From Syntrophaceae bacterium (GTDB taxonomy: Bacteria > Desulfobacterota > Syntrophia > Syntrophales > Smithellaceae): a DNA stretch of 64,000 nucleotides. The stretch spans positions 43,014-107,013 of the forward strand of contig WRPE01000002.1 in the NCBI GenBank assembly GCA_009773315.1, read 5' to 3'. The notes beneath the pieces were generated by a model. That model ran no database searches, was not told where the DNA came from, and saw only the letters and a list, made by a program, of their open reading frames with translations. Shown in pieces: positions 17,880 to 26,288 of the stretch. The position numbers were made by a program, and so were the translations under genes. Position 1 is the first letter of the stretch; each line of letters begins with the position of its first letter.

Positions 17880-18095
17880 ATGAGTGAAAATATTGTAGCC
17901 CCGATGCCGGGGAAAGTTGTGAAGTTTTTGGTCAAGGTTGGTGATCAGGTAAGCGCAGATGATGAAGTGCTAATCATAGAAGCCATGAAAATGGAAAATA
18001 CCATTTATGCGTCATCCGGCGGTACGGTTCAGGAAATCAAGGTTAAAGAAGGTGACTTGGTGGATACAGAGCAGCTTATGATCGTATTGGGATGA
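17880..18095 (+). CDS. gcdC: Biotin carrier subunit of glutaconyl-CoA decarboxylase
   Basis: The 71 residues consist of little more than the biotinyl domain. The biotinylated lysine is K37 in EAMKMEN. The domain opens with IVAPMPGKVVKFLVKVGDQV, as in other decarboxylase carriers. GcdC proteins often have a long Ala/Pro-rich linker before this domain; here it is absent, so the carrier is minimal. AAGAGGAG precedes the start. It shuttles the carboxyl group from GcdA at the cytoplasmic face to GcdB in the membrane. Confidence 0.92.
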   Translation: MSENIVAPMPGKVVKFLVKVGDQVSADDEVLIIEAMKMENTIYASSGGTVQEIKVKEGDLVDTEQLMIVLG

Positions 18096-18208
18096 TGTGG
18101 AAAAACCCGGGATGGAAAAGTAACTGACAGCAGGCTATTGCCGTCGTATGTTTTTTACAAGAATTGTTTTTAAAGTTTCCATAGGGAATTATAGAAAGTG
18201 AAAGTAAG

Positions 18209-18352
18209 ATGTCCATTGGAGAGATACTTATCTTAGGATTTAGAACTACGGTTATCGGTATGGGGATAGTTTTTGCCACGCTTATTTTGCTTAGCGGAGT
18301 AATCGTCTTGCAGGCGAAACTGTTGTACCGCAAAAAAAAGGATCCTGGTTGA
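18209..18352 (+). CDS. gcdD: Small membrane subunit of glutaconyl-CoA decarboxylase (OadG/GcdD-like)
   Basis: The product has 47 residues: a short N-terminus, one membrane helix (about residues 13-36, with TTVIGMGIVFATLILLSGV) and a basic tail YRKKKDPG. The VIGMGIVF segment is characteristic of the gamma/delta subunits of Na+-pumping decarboxylases, which help assemble the complex. Position between the biotin carrier and beta subunit supports this. It is too short for most gene callers and is easily missed. The ribosome site is weak (GTGAAAG). A frameshifted duplicate exists at 14695-14777. Confidence 0.82.
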   Translation: MSIGEILILGFRTTVIGMGIVFATLILLSGVIVLQAKLLYRKKKDPG

Positions 18353-18532
18353 AAAATATCCGCTCAAGCGATAGTTGAGCCTCGTGCCAATGTTTCCGGA
18401 AAATCCAGAACCGCTGATTCATTTGCCGGTGTCTCAGGAAATGAAGCAGCGTTTCTGTGTTCGATGGCGCATCGATTAACACAAAAGATATCATTAATTT
18501 ACTTAAATAGTTAAGTGAGGTGGATTAAAATA

Positions 18533-19681
18533 ATGTCATTCATAGATTCATTCATTAAAGCCTTGGTGGATGTATGGGCTACCTCGGGATTTGCAGCCAT
18601 GACCTGGGGACATCTCACAATGATGGCAGTTTCATTTGTCCTTATTTACCTGGCGATCAAAAAAAAGTTTGAGCCTTTGTTGCTGTTGCCTATCGCTTTC
18701 GGTATATTTGCGGCAAATCTGCCCATGGCGGGGCTGATGAACCCTCCTTCAGAGGGGGTTATCGGCGGGTTATATTATTATTTCTCTCAAGGTATACACC
18801 TGGAAATATTCCCGCCTTTGATATTCCTCGGAGTTGGGGCCATGACAGACTTCGGCCCATTGATTGCGCGCCCATCCAGTTTGCTCATGGGCGCCGGCGC
18901 TCAGTTTGGCGTGTATTTTGCGTTCATCGTTGCATTATTGCTGGGATTTACTCCTCCGGAAGCAGCTTCCATAGGTATTATAGGGGGAGCTGACGGTCCC
19001 ACCTCAATATTTCTTGCTGCGAAGCTTGCGCCTCATTTGCTGGGGCCAATAGCAGTTGCGGCATATTCATACATGGCGCTGGTACCACTCATTCAGCCGC
19101 CAATTATGAGATTGATGACTACGGAGAAGGAAAGAACAGTTAAAATGGCTCAGTTGAGGAAAGTGTCCAAGGTTGAGAAGATAATATTCCCAATAGTTGT
19201 CGCCGGCCTTATTTCCCTGCTTCTGCCTTCTATTGCTCCTCTTATAACGATGCTGATGCTTGGTAATCTTTTCCGAGAAAGCGGAGTTGTGGAAAGGCTT
19301 TCCGATACTTCTCAAAATGCCCTGATTAACATAGTTACAATTTTCCTTGGTTTGGCAGTCGGAGCCACTGCCAGTGCCGAGACGTTTCTCAGAGCCGATA
19401 CGCTTAAGCTGATCGCCCTGGGTCTTGTTGCTTTTGTCTTCAGCACGATTGGTGGGGTGGCGATTGGCAAGATTATGTATAAGGTTACCGGCGGGAAGGT
19501 CAATCCTCTTATCGGTTCGGCAGGAGTATCGGCTGTTCCCATGGCGGCGCGAGTCAGTCAGGTTGAAGGACAGAAGGCAAATCGATCAAATCACCTATTG
19601 ATGCACGCAATGGGACCAAATGTTGCCGGTGTTATCGGGACGGCTGTGGCTGCCGGAGTTCTGCTGACACTTTTTAAGTAA
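18533..19681 (+). CDS. gcdB: Na+-translocating decarboxylase subunit beta
   Basis: The product has 382 residues from the ATG at 18533 (GAGGTGG upstream); a GTG six codons earlier is possible. This polytopic membrane protein, of the OadB/GcdB/MmdB family, decarboxylates carboxybiotin and exports Na+. The conserved Na+-site region [10 protein letters not shown] is visible near residues 155-164, containing the essential aspartate, with repeated hydrophobic helices and a second conserved [14 protein letters not shown] segment near 325-338. It closes the acd-gcd cluster; 180 bases without a gene separate it from gcdD. It converges with the acyl-CoA dehydrogenase at 19727. Confidence 0.92.
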   Translation: MSFIDSFIKALVDVWATSGFAAMTWGHLTMMAVSFVLIYLAIKKKFEPLLLLPIAFGIFAANLPMAGLMNPPSEGVIGGLYYYFSQGIHLEIFPPLIFLGVGAMTDFGPLIARPSSLLMGAGAQFGVYFAFIVALLLGFTPPEAASIGIIGGADGPTSIFLAAKLAPHLLGPIAVAAYSYMALVPLIQPPIMRLMTTEKERTVKMAQLRKVSKVEKIIFPIVVAGLISLLLPSIAPLITMLMLGNLFRESGVVERLSDTSQNALINIVTIFLGLAVGATASAETFLRADTLKLIALGLVAFVFSTIGGVAIGKIMYKVTGGKVNPLIGSAGVSAVPMAARVSQVEGQKANRSNHLLMHAMGPNVAGVIGTAVAAGVLLTLFK

Positions 19682-19726
19682 TCCTGGTTAGGCGAAAGTT
19701 CCAATGGCCGTTAATGGCCATGATGT

Positions 19727-20851
19727 CTAAACATTCAGCAATGCGCGGCCGATTTTTTCCTGCCGAATCTGCAGAAGTCTTTTCTTGAGCGTCAGCAGTG
19801 ATCCCATATCCCGCTGAAGGTAATCGCATTCGGCGGGCGTGTTGCTTTTCCAATTGTCGGTCATTTGACCGATGCCGGTGTGAAACTCCGCAGCCAGTCG
19901 CCCAAAAGTAATCATGATGGGAATAGGTCGGCCGTTGCCCCGATCAAGCTGGTCTGCCGCTTCATAAGCGATGATCCGCAGGGTTTGCAGCAGGGCATGG
20001 AGAGCTCCCAACTCTCCTTCCAGCGCCCGGTTCGTTTCCGTCTGATGCTCCCGGATGGTGTCCATCAACATGGTCAGTTGTGCGGCCATGCCGCCCAGCG
20101 CAGGTCCCATCATCACCACATCTTCTATTTCTCCGAAGGGGACGACGATATCCGGCCAGGCGCTTCCTTCCTTTCCCAGAACGAATCTTTGCCCGATGAC
20201 GCAATTTTCCAGTTTAATGCCGCCGTGCGGCGAAGGTTTCAGAAAATTTATGGCCAGCGGCGGTGTTACGGTGACGCCTTCACCATTGCGTGGCAGGATA
20301 AAGGCCGTAAAGCGCTTTTTTGTCTCGATGTCATCGGTACAGGCGATTACAATAAAAACGTCGGCAATCGGGCCGTTGGTCAGATAGGTTTTCTCACCGT
20401 TTAAGACAAAATGCTTTTCGTGTTTTTGGGCTTTCGTGGTCAATAACTTGGGGCGTGAACCGTGTCCCGGTTCGGAGACGGCAAAAGAAAATATGGTTTT
20501 CCCTTCAGCTGCGGCAGGGAGATATTGCCGACGCTGCTGAGGCGTGCCGAAAACGTTAATGACGTAATGAGCAATGATCTGCTGGTAGAGCCAGGATACG
20601 GCCAGACCCAGGTTGTATCCGCTTTTAACAAAGGCCTCTCCCCCTTTCAGAAGGTCGAGATACCCGCCGCCGGCGCCGCCGTAGATTTCAGCGATCCCGA
20701 TTTGAAAAAGGCCGGCCTCGCCCATTTTCCGCCAGATATCCATGGGAAATTCCTGCCCCGTCTGTAAATCCGGTCGGCAGGCAATATACTCGGCGGCAAA
20801 AGCCGCCGTCTGTTTGTGTATTTTTATCTGGTTTTCATCCGGTTGATGCAT
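19727..20851 (-). CDS. Acyl-CoA dehydrogenase family protein lacking the usual C-terminal active-site motif
   Basis: The product has 374 residues. The N-terminal helical domain and middle beta domain are recognisable: FSFAVSEPGHGSRP (about 130-143) corresponds to the AxTEPxxGSD segment and NGEKTYLTNGPIADVF to the FAD-side segment. The C-terminal part does not show the usual arginine/glycine dimer motif or the YEG-type catalytic glutamate, so its chemistry may differ or it may need a partner. It is on the strand opposite to gcdB, with stops 45 bases apart. Its last 84 bases are duplicated at 11088-11171. Function beyond the family is unknown. Confidence 0.75.
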   Translation of the reverse strand: MHQPDENQIKIHKQTAAFAAEYIACRPDLQTGQEFPMDIWRKMGEAGLFQIGIAEIYGGAGGGYLDLLKGGEAFVKSGYNLGLAVSWLYQQIIAHYVINVFGTPQQRRQYLPAAAEGKTIFSFAVSEPGHGSRPKLLTTKAQKHEKHFVLNGEKTYLTNGPIADVFIVIACTDDIETKKRFTAFILPRNGEGVTVTPPLAINFLKPSPHGGIKLENCVIGQRFVLGKEGSAWPDIVVPFGEIEDVVMMGPALGGMAAQLTMLMDTIREHQTETNRALEGELGALHALLQTLRIIAYEAADQLDRGNGRPIPIMITFGRLAAEFHTGIGQMTDNWKSNTPAECDYLQRDMGSLLTLKKRLLQIRQEKIGRALLNV

Positions 20852-20979
20852 ACTTCTCTCTTATTCACCTGCGAGTCCTCAAAATTGATAATAAAAAAAC
20901 AATGAATTCCATTTTTACTCTGAAGTCCTGTCTCACTAACGATTTTCTATTTAATTCCTGCACCGTCGAGATGGTAATA

Positions 20980-21006
20980 TTAGACGGTCGCCCGTCGGTC
21001 GTCTAA
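20980..21006 (-). terminator. Hairpin after the MATE transporter gene
   Basis: Arms TTAGACG (20980-20986) and CGTCTAA (21000-21006) lie 12 bases past the MATE stop codon on the minus strand. There is no T run, so a terminator role is tentative. Confidence 0.4.
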
Positions 21007-21017
21007 CAGGCGCGCAT

Positions 21018-22439
21018 CTATGAACGCCAAACGAGCCATTTGACCGCAGCTGCAGCGCCGACACCCGAGACGATCATCCCCAAACCGATCATCATGAATA
21101 AGAGGGAGAGGCCGCCACCCCCATAATATACGAGAACGAAGCCGCCGACTGCCGCGATGAGAAAGCGGGCGCTTCCTGCCAGTACGGGCCATAAGACTTT
21201 GCCGGCCCCCTGGGAGGCGAAAAACAGGGCGATGCCAATGCCGAGGAATATATAGCACCCTCCAACAATATGCAGATAGGTGTAGCCCGCATGAAGGACC
21301 CCGGGATCGCTGCTGAACAGGTCTGCCCAAAGTCCCGGCCATAGAGCAACGGATATGCCGACACTGCCGGTTATGCATGCCGCAATGCCGGCTCCTGTCC
21401 AGGTGATCCTGCGGGCGCGTTTCACGTTGCCGGCGCCGGTATTGACCCCGATCATCGGGACCAGCGCGGATCCGATGGCAAAAATGATCGGCACCTGGAG
21501 AAGCTCCAAACGCATTCCTAGCCCATAACCAGCAAGGGCCGCGGTGCCGAAGGTGCCGACCAGGCCGGTAACAATGACAGTAGAAGCAATCGTTTGGACG
21601 GTGCTCAAAGACGAGATTAGCCCCACCCCTAGAATATCTTTTAAAATGGCCTCACTCATTCGCAGCTTGAGCCAATGTACGTGAAGTCCGCTGCGCCCTG
21701 TGATGATATAGATGAAAAAATAGATTGCGGCCGCGCCGAAGATGCAAACAGCGGAAATTGCGGCCCCAGCGATGCCGAGGCCGGGAATGGGACCAAACCC
21801 CAGCACCAGGGCGCCGCACAGCGGAATTTGCAGCGCCGCGGTTATGCTGAGCGTTACCGCGGGGACCATCATATTTCCCGTTCCACGCAGGATACTGGCG
21901 AAGATATTGCAAAACCAAACCGTTATCGCACCGCCGAAAATAATCGTGGCGTAAATGACCGCCTGATTGAGGGCCGGACCTTTGCCGCCAAGAATCTCAA
22001 AAAGGTTTGGCCCAGAAAGGATCATCGCGGTTGTGAACAGCAGACCGAAAATGACCGCAACGAGGAAGGCATGCATGGCTATCTGTTCCGCTTTTCCTCG
22101 ATCTCCCGCCCCCAGGGCTCGGGCTATCGCAGAGGAAACGGCGCCGCCGATCGCACCAGCCGACAGCATATGCATCAGCATAACCATGGGAAATACCAAG
22201 GCGATGCCGGCCAGGCCATTGGTTCCAATGTGGCTGATGAACCATATATCGGAGAGACTGACCATGCCCTGCATGAAAGCGAGAAAGATGTTGGGGGCGG
22301 CAAGACGACCGAGCGTCGGGAGAATCGGTGATTCGAGGAGCGCTTGCGTGCGCCGGTCCGTAATGGCCGGTTTATTTTCCTCTGCGTCCTGATGAGTCCG
22401 CTGTCCCTCCTGCTGATTGGCTGGGCTTATTAAATTCAT
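21018..22439 (-). CDS. MATE family multidrug/Na+ antiporter
   Basis: The product has 473 residues from the ATG at 22439, preceded by a perfect GGAGG; an upstream start would add 12 residues. About twelve membrane segments follow a hydrophilic N-terminus of about 40 residues. The pattern APNIFLAFMQGMVSLSDIWFI, ILRGTGNMMVPA and SQGAGKVLWPVLAG fits the MATE superfamily of drug and cation-coupled exporters. It is divergent from an HxlR-type regulator gene with 114 bases between the starts, so it is probably controlled by it in response to a toxic compound. Confidence 0.88.
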   Translation of the reverse strand: MNLISPANQQEGQRTHQDAEENKPAITDRRTQALLESPILPTLGRLAAPNIFLAFMQGMVSLSDIWFISHIGTNGLAGIALVFPMVMLMHMLSAGAIGGAVSSAIARALGAGDRGKAEQIAMHAFLVAVIFGLLFTTAMILSGPNLFEILGGKGPALNQAVIYATIIFGGAITVWFCNIFASILRGTGNMMVPAVTLSITAALQIPLCGALVLGFGPIPGLGIAGAAISAVCIFGAAAIYFFIYIITGRSGLHVHWLKLRMSEAILKDILGVGLISSLSTVQTIASTVIVTGLVGTFGTAALAGYGLGMRLELLQVPIIFAIGSALVPMIGVNTGAGNVKRARRITWTGAGIAACITGSVGISVALWPGLWADLFSSDPGVLHAGYTYLHIVGGCYIFLGIGIALFFASQGAGKVLWPVLAGSARFLIAAVGGFVLVYYGGGGLSLLFMMIGLGMIVSGVGAAAAVKWLVWRS

Positions 22440-22487
22440 CCCCGCCTCCTTTAAAATAGGGTTGCTACACGACATTATTTAATGTAA

Positions 22488-22505
22488 GATAACAATAATA
22501 TTATC
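22488..22505. promoter_or_regulatory. Candidate operator between MATE and hxlR-like genes
   Basis: An imperfect palindrome GATAACAATAATATTATC lies midway in the divergent intergenic region, and TAACAA/TTGTTA arms extend it to 22511. HxlR proteins bind such sites as dimers. No binding data exist for this site; the call rests on position and symmetry. Confidence 0.4.
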
Positions 22506-22553
22506 AGTTGTTAAATGCAAGTAAATTTTTAAGAGATGCAGAAGGAGACCGGT

Positions 22554-22925
22554 ATGCGCTCGAAAGAATTTCGTTCCAAATGCCCGATTGCCAGCGGCCT
22601 GGATATTTTAGGGGATAAATGGACCTTGGTGGTGATTCGTGATCTTTTCCGGGGAATGGAAAAATTTGGTGACTTTGCTGCATCTCCGGAAAAAATAAAA
22701 ACCAATATCTTAACCGATCGTCTGAAATGGCTGGAAGAAAACAAAATCATTCAAAGAAAGCCCTATCAGATCAAACCCACCCGGTATCAATATGTGTTGA
22801 CGGAAAAAGGCAGGGACTTACGCCCCATTTTATGGGCCATTGCCCTCTGGGGCGAGACCCATATAGAAGGAACATTTAAAGTGACCGACAAGATGCTGGG
22901 AATTTCTGCGGGTGTTCGGGAGTAG
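22554..22925 (+). CDS. HxlR-type winged-helix transcriptional regulator
   Basis: The product has 123 residues from the ATG at 22554, placed eight bases after GAAGGAG; an ATG at 22536 precedes the ribosome site and is less likely. The family hallmarks are visible: an N-terminal cysteine in SKCPIASGLDILGDKWT, the recognition region RDLFRGMEKFGDF, and KPTRYQYVLTEKGRDL of the wing. HxlR regulators sense electrophiles, disulfide stress or ligands and often control an adjacent divergent gene, here the MATE exporter. Confidence 0.9.
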   Translation: MRSKEFRSKCPIASGLDILGDKWTLVVIRDLFRGMEKFGDFAASPEKIKTNILTDRLKWLEENKIIQRKPYQIKPTRYQYVLTEKGRDLRPILWAIALWGETHIEGTFKVTDKMLGISAGVRE

Positions 22926-23032
22926 CGAATAGATCGCGTACAGATCAAGGATATAATCATTTATTTTTTCGTTAATGGATGCTTTTCCCTTTCGACACCC
23001 GAAGGTTTGCTCGCGTGTTCGGCAGTCTCTCT

Positions 23033-24010
23033 TCAGCGCTCCGTTTTTTTGATCTTTTCAATAGCCTCCTCTACCGCCGCTTGCTTCGCCTCGATCATGT
23101 GTTTATCCGGCTGCCTTTTTGTCATCTGGCTGGGAATGGCGGGCGCAGCGGCGGGCACTGGCTGCTCTCTGCGCGATCCAAATGTAATCGCATAAGCCCA
23201 GGTAAATTCTGCGCCCATCAGAAAAATCTGAGCGGAGTAGTACACCCATACCAGCATGACGACCAGCGAACCGGCGGCGCCGAATCCTGAAGTCAAACCA
23301 CTCTTGCCGATGTAAAATCCGATCAGGAATTTGCCGAGTGTAAAAAGCAGAGCGGTCACGGCGGCACCGATCCAAACGTCCGCCCAGTTAACTTTCACCC
23401 GCGGCATGATCTTATAGATCATTGCAAACACTGTCGTTGTGAATGCTAAGCTGACTATAAAATTAATCACGTTCGCAAGGATTGCCCATTCTGCGAACAG
23501 CGGTCCCCACAATTTTCCCAGGGCGGCCAACACCGCACTGACCACCAGTGACACCATCAATAAAAAGCCGATGCCCATGATCATACCTAAAGATAGCACG
23601 CGCTCGCGCAGCAATCCCCAGATTCCACCGTTGTTTCTTTTGGGTGCGCGCCATATACGATCCAGAGCATCCTGCAATTCGGCGAACACCGTTGTTGCAC
23701 CGATTAATAGCAGAATTCCCCCGATCAGCAGGGCGGTGACGCTTTCGGCTGGCTTGTTCACGCTTTCGAGTAAACCTTGTACAGCCTCGGCGCCCTGCCG
23801 CCCCATCAGGCCTTGCAATTGTCCGACAATTTCGCCGCGCGCCGCTTCGACACCGAAAATAAGCCCGGCAACCGAAATCACAATCAGCAATAAAGGTGCG
23901 ATCGAGAACAAGGTGTAGTAAGCCAGTGCCGCTCCCATACTTTGTGCATAGTCGTCAACCCAGGATGATGCCGCGGCTCTAATCAGAATCCAAATATTTT
24001 TTAAGGTCAT
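23033..24010 (-). CDS. YihY/BrkB family inner-membrane protein
   Basis: The product has 325 residues. It begins with a soluble stretch and then about six membrane helices. The segment MGAALAYYTLFSIAPLLLIV near residues 25-44 and the later TSGFGAAGSLVVMLVWVYYS are diagnostic of the family once annotated as ribonuclease BN. The C-terminal ~45 residues are hydrophilic, Pro/Ala then Lys/Glu-rich. Members are inner-membrane proteins of uncertain transport function. It is a single gene, convergent with the HxlR regulator gene. Confidence 0.88.
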   Translation of the reverse strand: MTLKNIWILIRAAASSWVDDYAQSMGAALAYYTLFSIAPLLLIVISVAGLIFGVEAARGEIVGQLQGLMGRQGAEAVQGLLESVNKPAESVTALLIGGILLLIGATTVFAELQDALDRIWRAPKRNNGGIWGLLRERVLSLGMIMGIGFLLMVSLVVSAVLAALGKLWGPLFAEWAILANVINFIVSLAFTTTVFAMIYKIMPRVKVNWADVWIGAAVTALLFTLGKFLIGFYIGKSGLTSGFGAAGSLVVMLVWVYYSAQIFLMGAEFTWAYAITFGSRREQPVPAAAPAIPSQMTKRQPDKHMIEAKQAAVEEAIEKIKKTER

Positions 24011-24326
24011 GACTACTCCCTGCGGCGATTAATGAGCCCTGATTTTACCTCATACGCCGCTCTCGTTTTACGCCGCACATGAGCGGGCCTTGTCAACGGC
24101 TCTGGTTCAAATATCAGCATTTTGATAAGATATTGCTTGTTCATGGTTGAACTATAAGAAACCCGGTCTTGTAAGTCAATTATATATTGATTACCGTACG
24201 CAATGAAGTAGGCAAGTCAAAATTGCCGAACGACTTAGAAGAGGAAGCTTTGCTTGCTGAAAACATCTATCAACAAACAATGTAAGATCATTGAAGACTA
24301 TTTCTGGAAATATTGAACGAGCGAAT
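24011..24326. other. Intergenic region with no recognised gene
   Basis: Between the BrkB gene and a small hypothetical gene, I see no coding frame with family similarity, no tRNA and no strong promoter. The sequence is A+T-rich with scattered stops in all frames. Confidence 0.5.
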
Positions 24327-24566
24327 TCACTTGCCGCCACCAGGTATGGCCCCTGCTCCGATGGCACCAATTCCAACATCACCGATGCCTCCGCGTCTAC
24401 CCTTGGGGGTTATTACCTGCAACAGGACATCATCCCCTCGTTCCCAAATGACTGTTCTGTATTCAAACAGGATTTCATAGTAGCCGCGCACTTTGCCCTT
24501 GCTATCTTTTATGATGAATTTGCCCATATTATTTCTATTCAGCTGCTCGTATTTTTTCATCTTCAT
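24327..24566 (-). CDS. Small hypothetical protein with Gly-rich tail
   Basis: The 79 residues include a compact beta-rich middle (MGKFIIKDSKGKVRGYYEIL ... VIWERGDDVLLQVITPKG) and a glycine/isoleucine-rich C-terminus that ends GAIPGGGK. I do not recognise the family. The purine-rich GGAGGAAATG lies about 20 bases upstream of the start, and a second ATG (M14) before GKFII is also possible. It lies 48 bases after the crotonase-family gene on the same strand and may be its operon partner. It could be spurious. Confidence 0.4.
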   Translation of the reverse strand: MKMKKYEQLNRNNMGKFIIKDSKGKVRGYYEILFEYRTVIWERGDDVLLQVITPKGRRGGIGDVGIGAIGAGAIPGGGK

Positions 24567-24613
24567 TAACGACCCTTTTCATTTCCTCCAGGAGCTCCTG
24601 TAAGTGTCTCCAA

Positions 24614-25462
24614 TCAGGATTCCTGTCTGGAAAGCCATGGTTTGGTCAACTCAAAATTCCTGCGCGCAATGCCGGTGCGGGCAAAACCGCCCTCCTCGGG
24701 TTTGGCTGCCGAATGGGCGCCGAGTCCAAACATGAGGCAAAAGCTCGCATAGGCGGCCTCAATTTCAGTACTGAACCCCATGGCGTCCTGCATGTGATTG
24801 ATGGAAGCTTTGATCGTTCCTGTCCATGCGGGGGCCATGAGGTAATTTTCGGCCACGCGCCCGGCATAGGCGAGGGTTTCTTTCTCTATCTGATCCGCAG
24901 GGTATATCCGATTGACGAACCCGTAGGAAAGGGCCTCAGCCGCCGTAATGAACCGGTGCTCCAGGAGGATTTCCTTGGCTTTGCGCGGACCTATATCCCA
25001 AGGGATGGAGAAGTATTCGACCATACCGGGAAGAAACAGGGTATCCTCGGTAGCAAAAATGACATCCATTGCTGCGGCCAGCATCCACCCGGCGTAAATG
25101 CAATAACCTTGCACCATGGCTACGGTCGGCTTTGAACAGTTGCGCCAGTCAAATGTTTTTTTCACAAACCATTCGTGCATATCCGCCACCTTCTTCGGCA
25201 GGTTTCCATCCTGGGGCATCGTCAGGCCGTGTTCCCGGCAATATTGGATTTCTTCCTTCGTTCCCAGATCGTGGCCTGCGGAAAAAGCCCGCCCCGCGCC
25301 GGATAAGACAATGGCTCCGCAGTTTTGGTCGGAGACCGCCGCCGCGAAGGCCTGATCGATTTCGGCAAGCATTTGGTAACTCTGGGCGTTCAGATACTCC
25401 GGCCGGTTAAAGATGATCTGCGTCACCTTGCCGGGCTTGTACTGGATCTGTTGATATTCCAC
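24614..25462 (-). CDS. Crotonase-superfamily protein with altered catalytic positions
   Basis: The product has 282 residues from the GTG at 25462, which follows AAGGGGAAG; a GTG at 25492 adds ten residues and overlaps the stop of the small gene upstream. Crotonase features are clear: IIFNRPEYLNAQS, the oxyanion-hole segment GRAFSAGHDLG, and the GYCIYAGWMLAAAMDVIFA helix. However, the position that carries the first catalytic glutamate in hydratases (GGGxE) reads YAGWML here, and the second region reads LPGMVEYFSIPWD. It is therefore unlikely to be a standard enoyl-CoA hydratase and may be an isomerase-, hydrolase- or ring-opening-type member. It is probably translated after the small frame at 25489-25665. 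Confidence 0.8.
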   Translation of the reverse strand: MEYQQIQYKPGKVTQIIFNRPEYLNAQSYQMLAEIDQAFAAAVSDQNCGAIVLSGAGRAFSAGHDLGTKEEIQYCREHGLTMPQDGNLPKKVADMHEWFVKKTFDWRNCSKPTVAMVQGYCIYAGWMLAAAMDVIFATEDTLFLPGMVEYFSIPWDIGPRKAKEILLEHRFITAAEALSYGFVNRIYPADQIEKETLAYAGRVAENYLMAPAWTGTIKASINHMQDAMGFSTEIEAAYASFCLMFGLGAHSAAKPEEGGFARTGIARRNFELTKPWLSRQES

Positions 25463-25488
25463 GAGACTTCCCCTTATTTTCAGGTTCT

Positions 25489-25665
25489 TCACCCCTGTGA
25501 TTTGACCATCGATGCCTGCACTCTTTTCATTTTTTCCAGCCGCTCCCGCTTGCTGACGAGGCCCTTTCTGTCCAGAAGATTAATCAATACCTCGGATTAA
25601 ATGACTTCGGACATCAGCAATTCCTTTATATCGACGGTCTGTTTCTGGTCAATTTTCTCTGCCAT
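25489..25665 (-). pseudogene. Small conserved-type gene interrupted by one in-frame TAA
   Basis: From an ATG at 25665 the frame reads MAEKIDQKQTVDIKELLMSE, then VI and a TAA. It continues in the same frame (SEVLINLLDRKGLVSKRER ...) for 35 more codons to a TGA that overlaps the upstream candidate start of the next gene. The continuous helical character on both sides of the stop, with a charged C-terminus, suggests one ~58-residue protein in which a CAA became TAA. I recall similar short helical proteins next to acyl-CoA genes in related syntrophs but cannot verify this. A 22-residue peptide could still be made. Confidence 0.6.
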
Positions 25666-25698
25666 TAGTTTTCAATTCCTATCACATCTTGATAATAT

Positions 25699-26268
25699 TT
25701 ATTCTGCTATCAGTTTATTACCCAGATCGAAAGCATCTTGCATTACCTTTTCATTAGATCGGATTTCACCAGCAGCCATGGCACTCCCATAGACCATCCC
25801 TACAAGCAAAGATTCTGTGTATCTAAATGCGTCCTGAAAAGTCCGTAAAGCATTGATGCAACCAGATGTGAAAGGATCTGTATCTCCATATGCCATGGCT
25901 ACTGCAATCCGTTTACCCCGGAAAGGATCTTTATTGTAGGCAGGAAGTGCAAAACAGCGATCCAAAAATATCTTGGTCTGTGCGGATATCGTAAACCAAT
26001 AAACAGGACTGGCAATAACCCAGGCGTCTGATTCTATAAGCTTTGGATAGATCGCTTGCATGTCATCCTTAATGGAACAACCTTTACTCCCCTTCTTTTG
26101 GCAACTCATACAGGCTTTGCAAGGCGCAATATTCTTTCCGTGCAGATAAATGGTTTCTCTTTTGGCACTTCCTGATTTTGCACCGTTGCTGATCTGCTCC
26201 GCCAGAATAGCGCTATTCCCTTTTTCTCTTGGACTGCCTAAAATTACCAGAACTTTTTTTGCCTTCAT
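25699..26268 (-). CDS. Iron-sulfur flavoprotein / NADPH-dependent FMN reductase family
   Basis: The product has 189 residues with a flavodoxin-like fold. The N-terminal KVLVILGSPREKGNSAILAE is the FMN phosphate loop. A compact cysteine cluster APCKACMSCQKKGSKGC follows near residues 48-65 (C-x2-C-x2-C-x7-C), as in archaeal and clostridial iron-sulfur flavoproteins that bind a 4Fe-4S cluster. ASPVYWFTISAQTKIFLDR matches the flavin-binding middle. It probably moves electrons in anaerobic metabolism or detoxification. ATG 26268 has GGGAGG upstream. It stands 20 bases downstream of the next gene on the same strand. Confidence 0.88.
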   Translation of the reverse strand: MKAKKVLVILGSPREKGNSAILAEQISNGAKSGSAKRETIYLHGKNIAPCKACMSCQKKGSKGCSIKDDMQAIYPKLIESDAWVIASPVYWFTISAQTKIFLDRCFALPAYNKDPFRGKRIAVAMAYGDTDPFTSGCINALRTFQDAFRYTESLLVGMVYGSAMAAGEIRSNEKVMQDAFDLGNKLIAE

Positions 26269-26288
26269 AACACCTCCCTTGATTTTTA

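Noticed and set aside
21675-22331. Long plus-strand frame opposite the MATE transporter.
   Set aside because: The translation is polar and low in family signals, as expected for the complement of a hydrophobic membrane protein gene.
24191-24382. Minus-strand frame of 63 codons near the small hypothetical gene.
   Set aside because: It overlaps the better-supported frame at 24327-24566, has no ribosome site and shows no conserved pattern.
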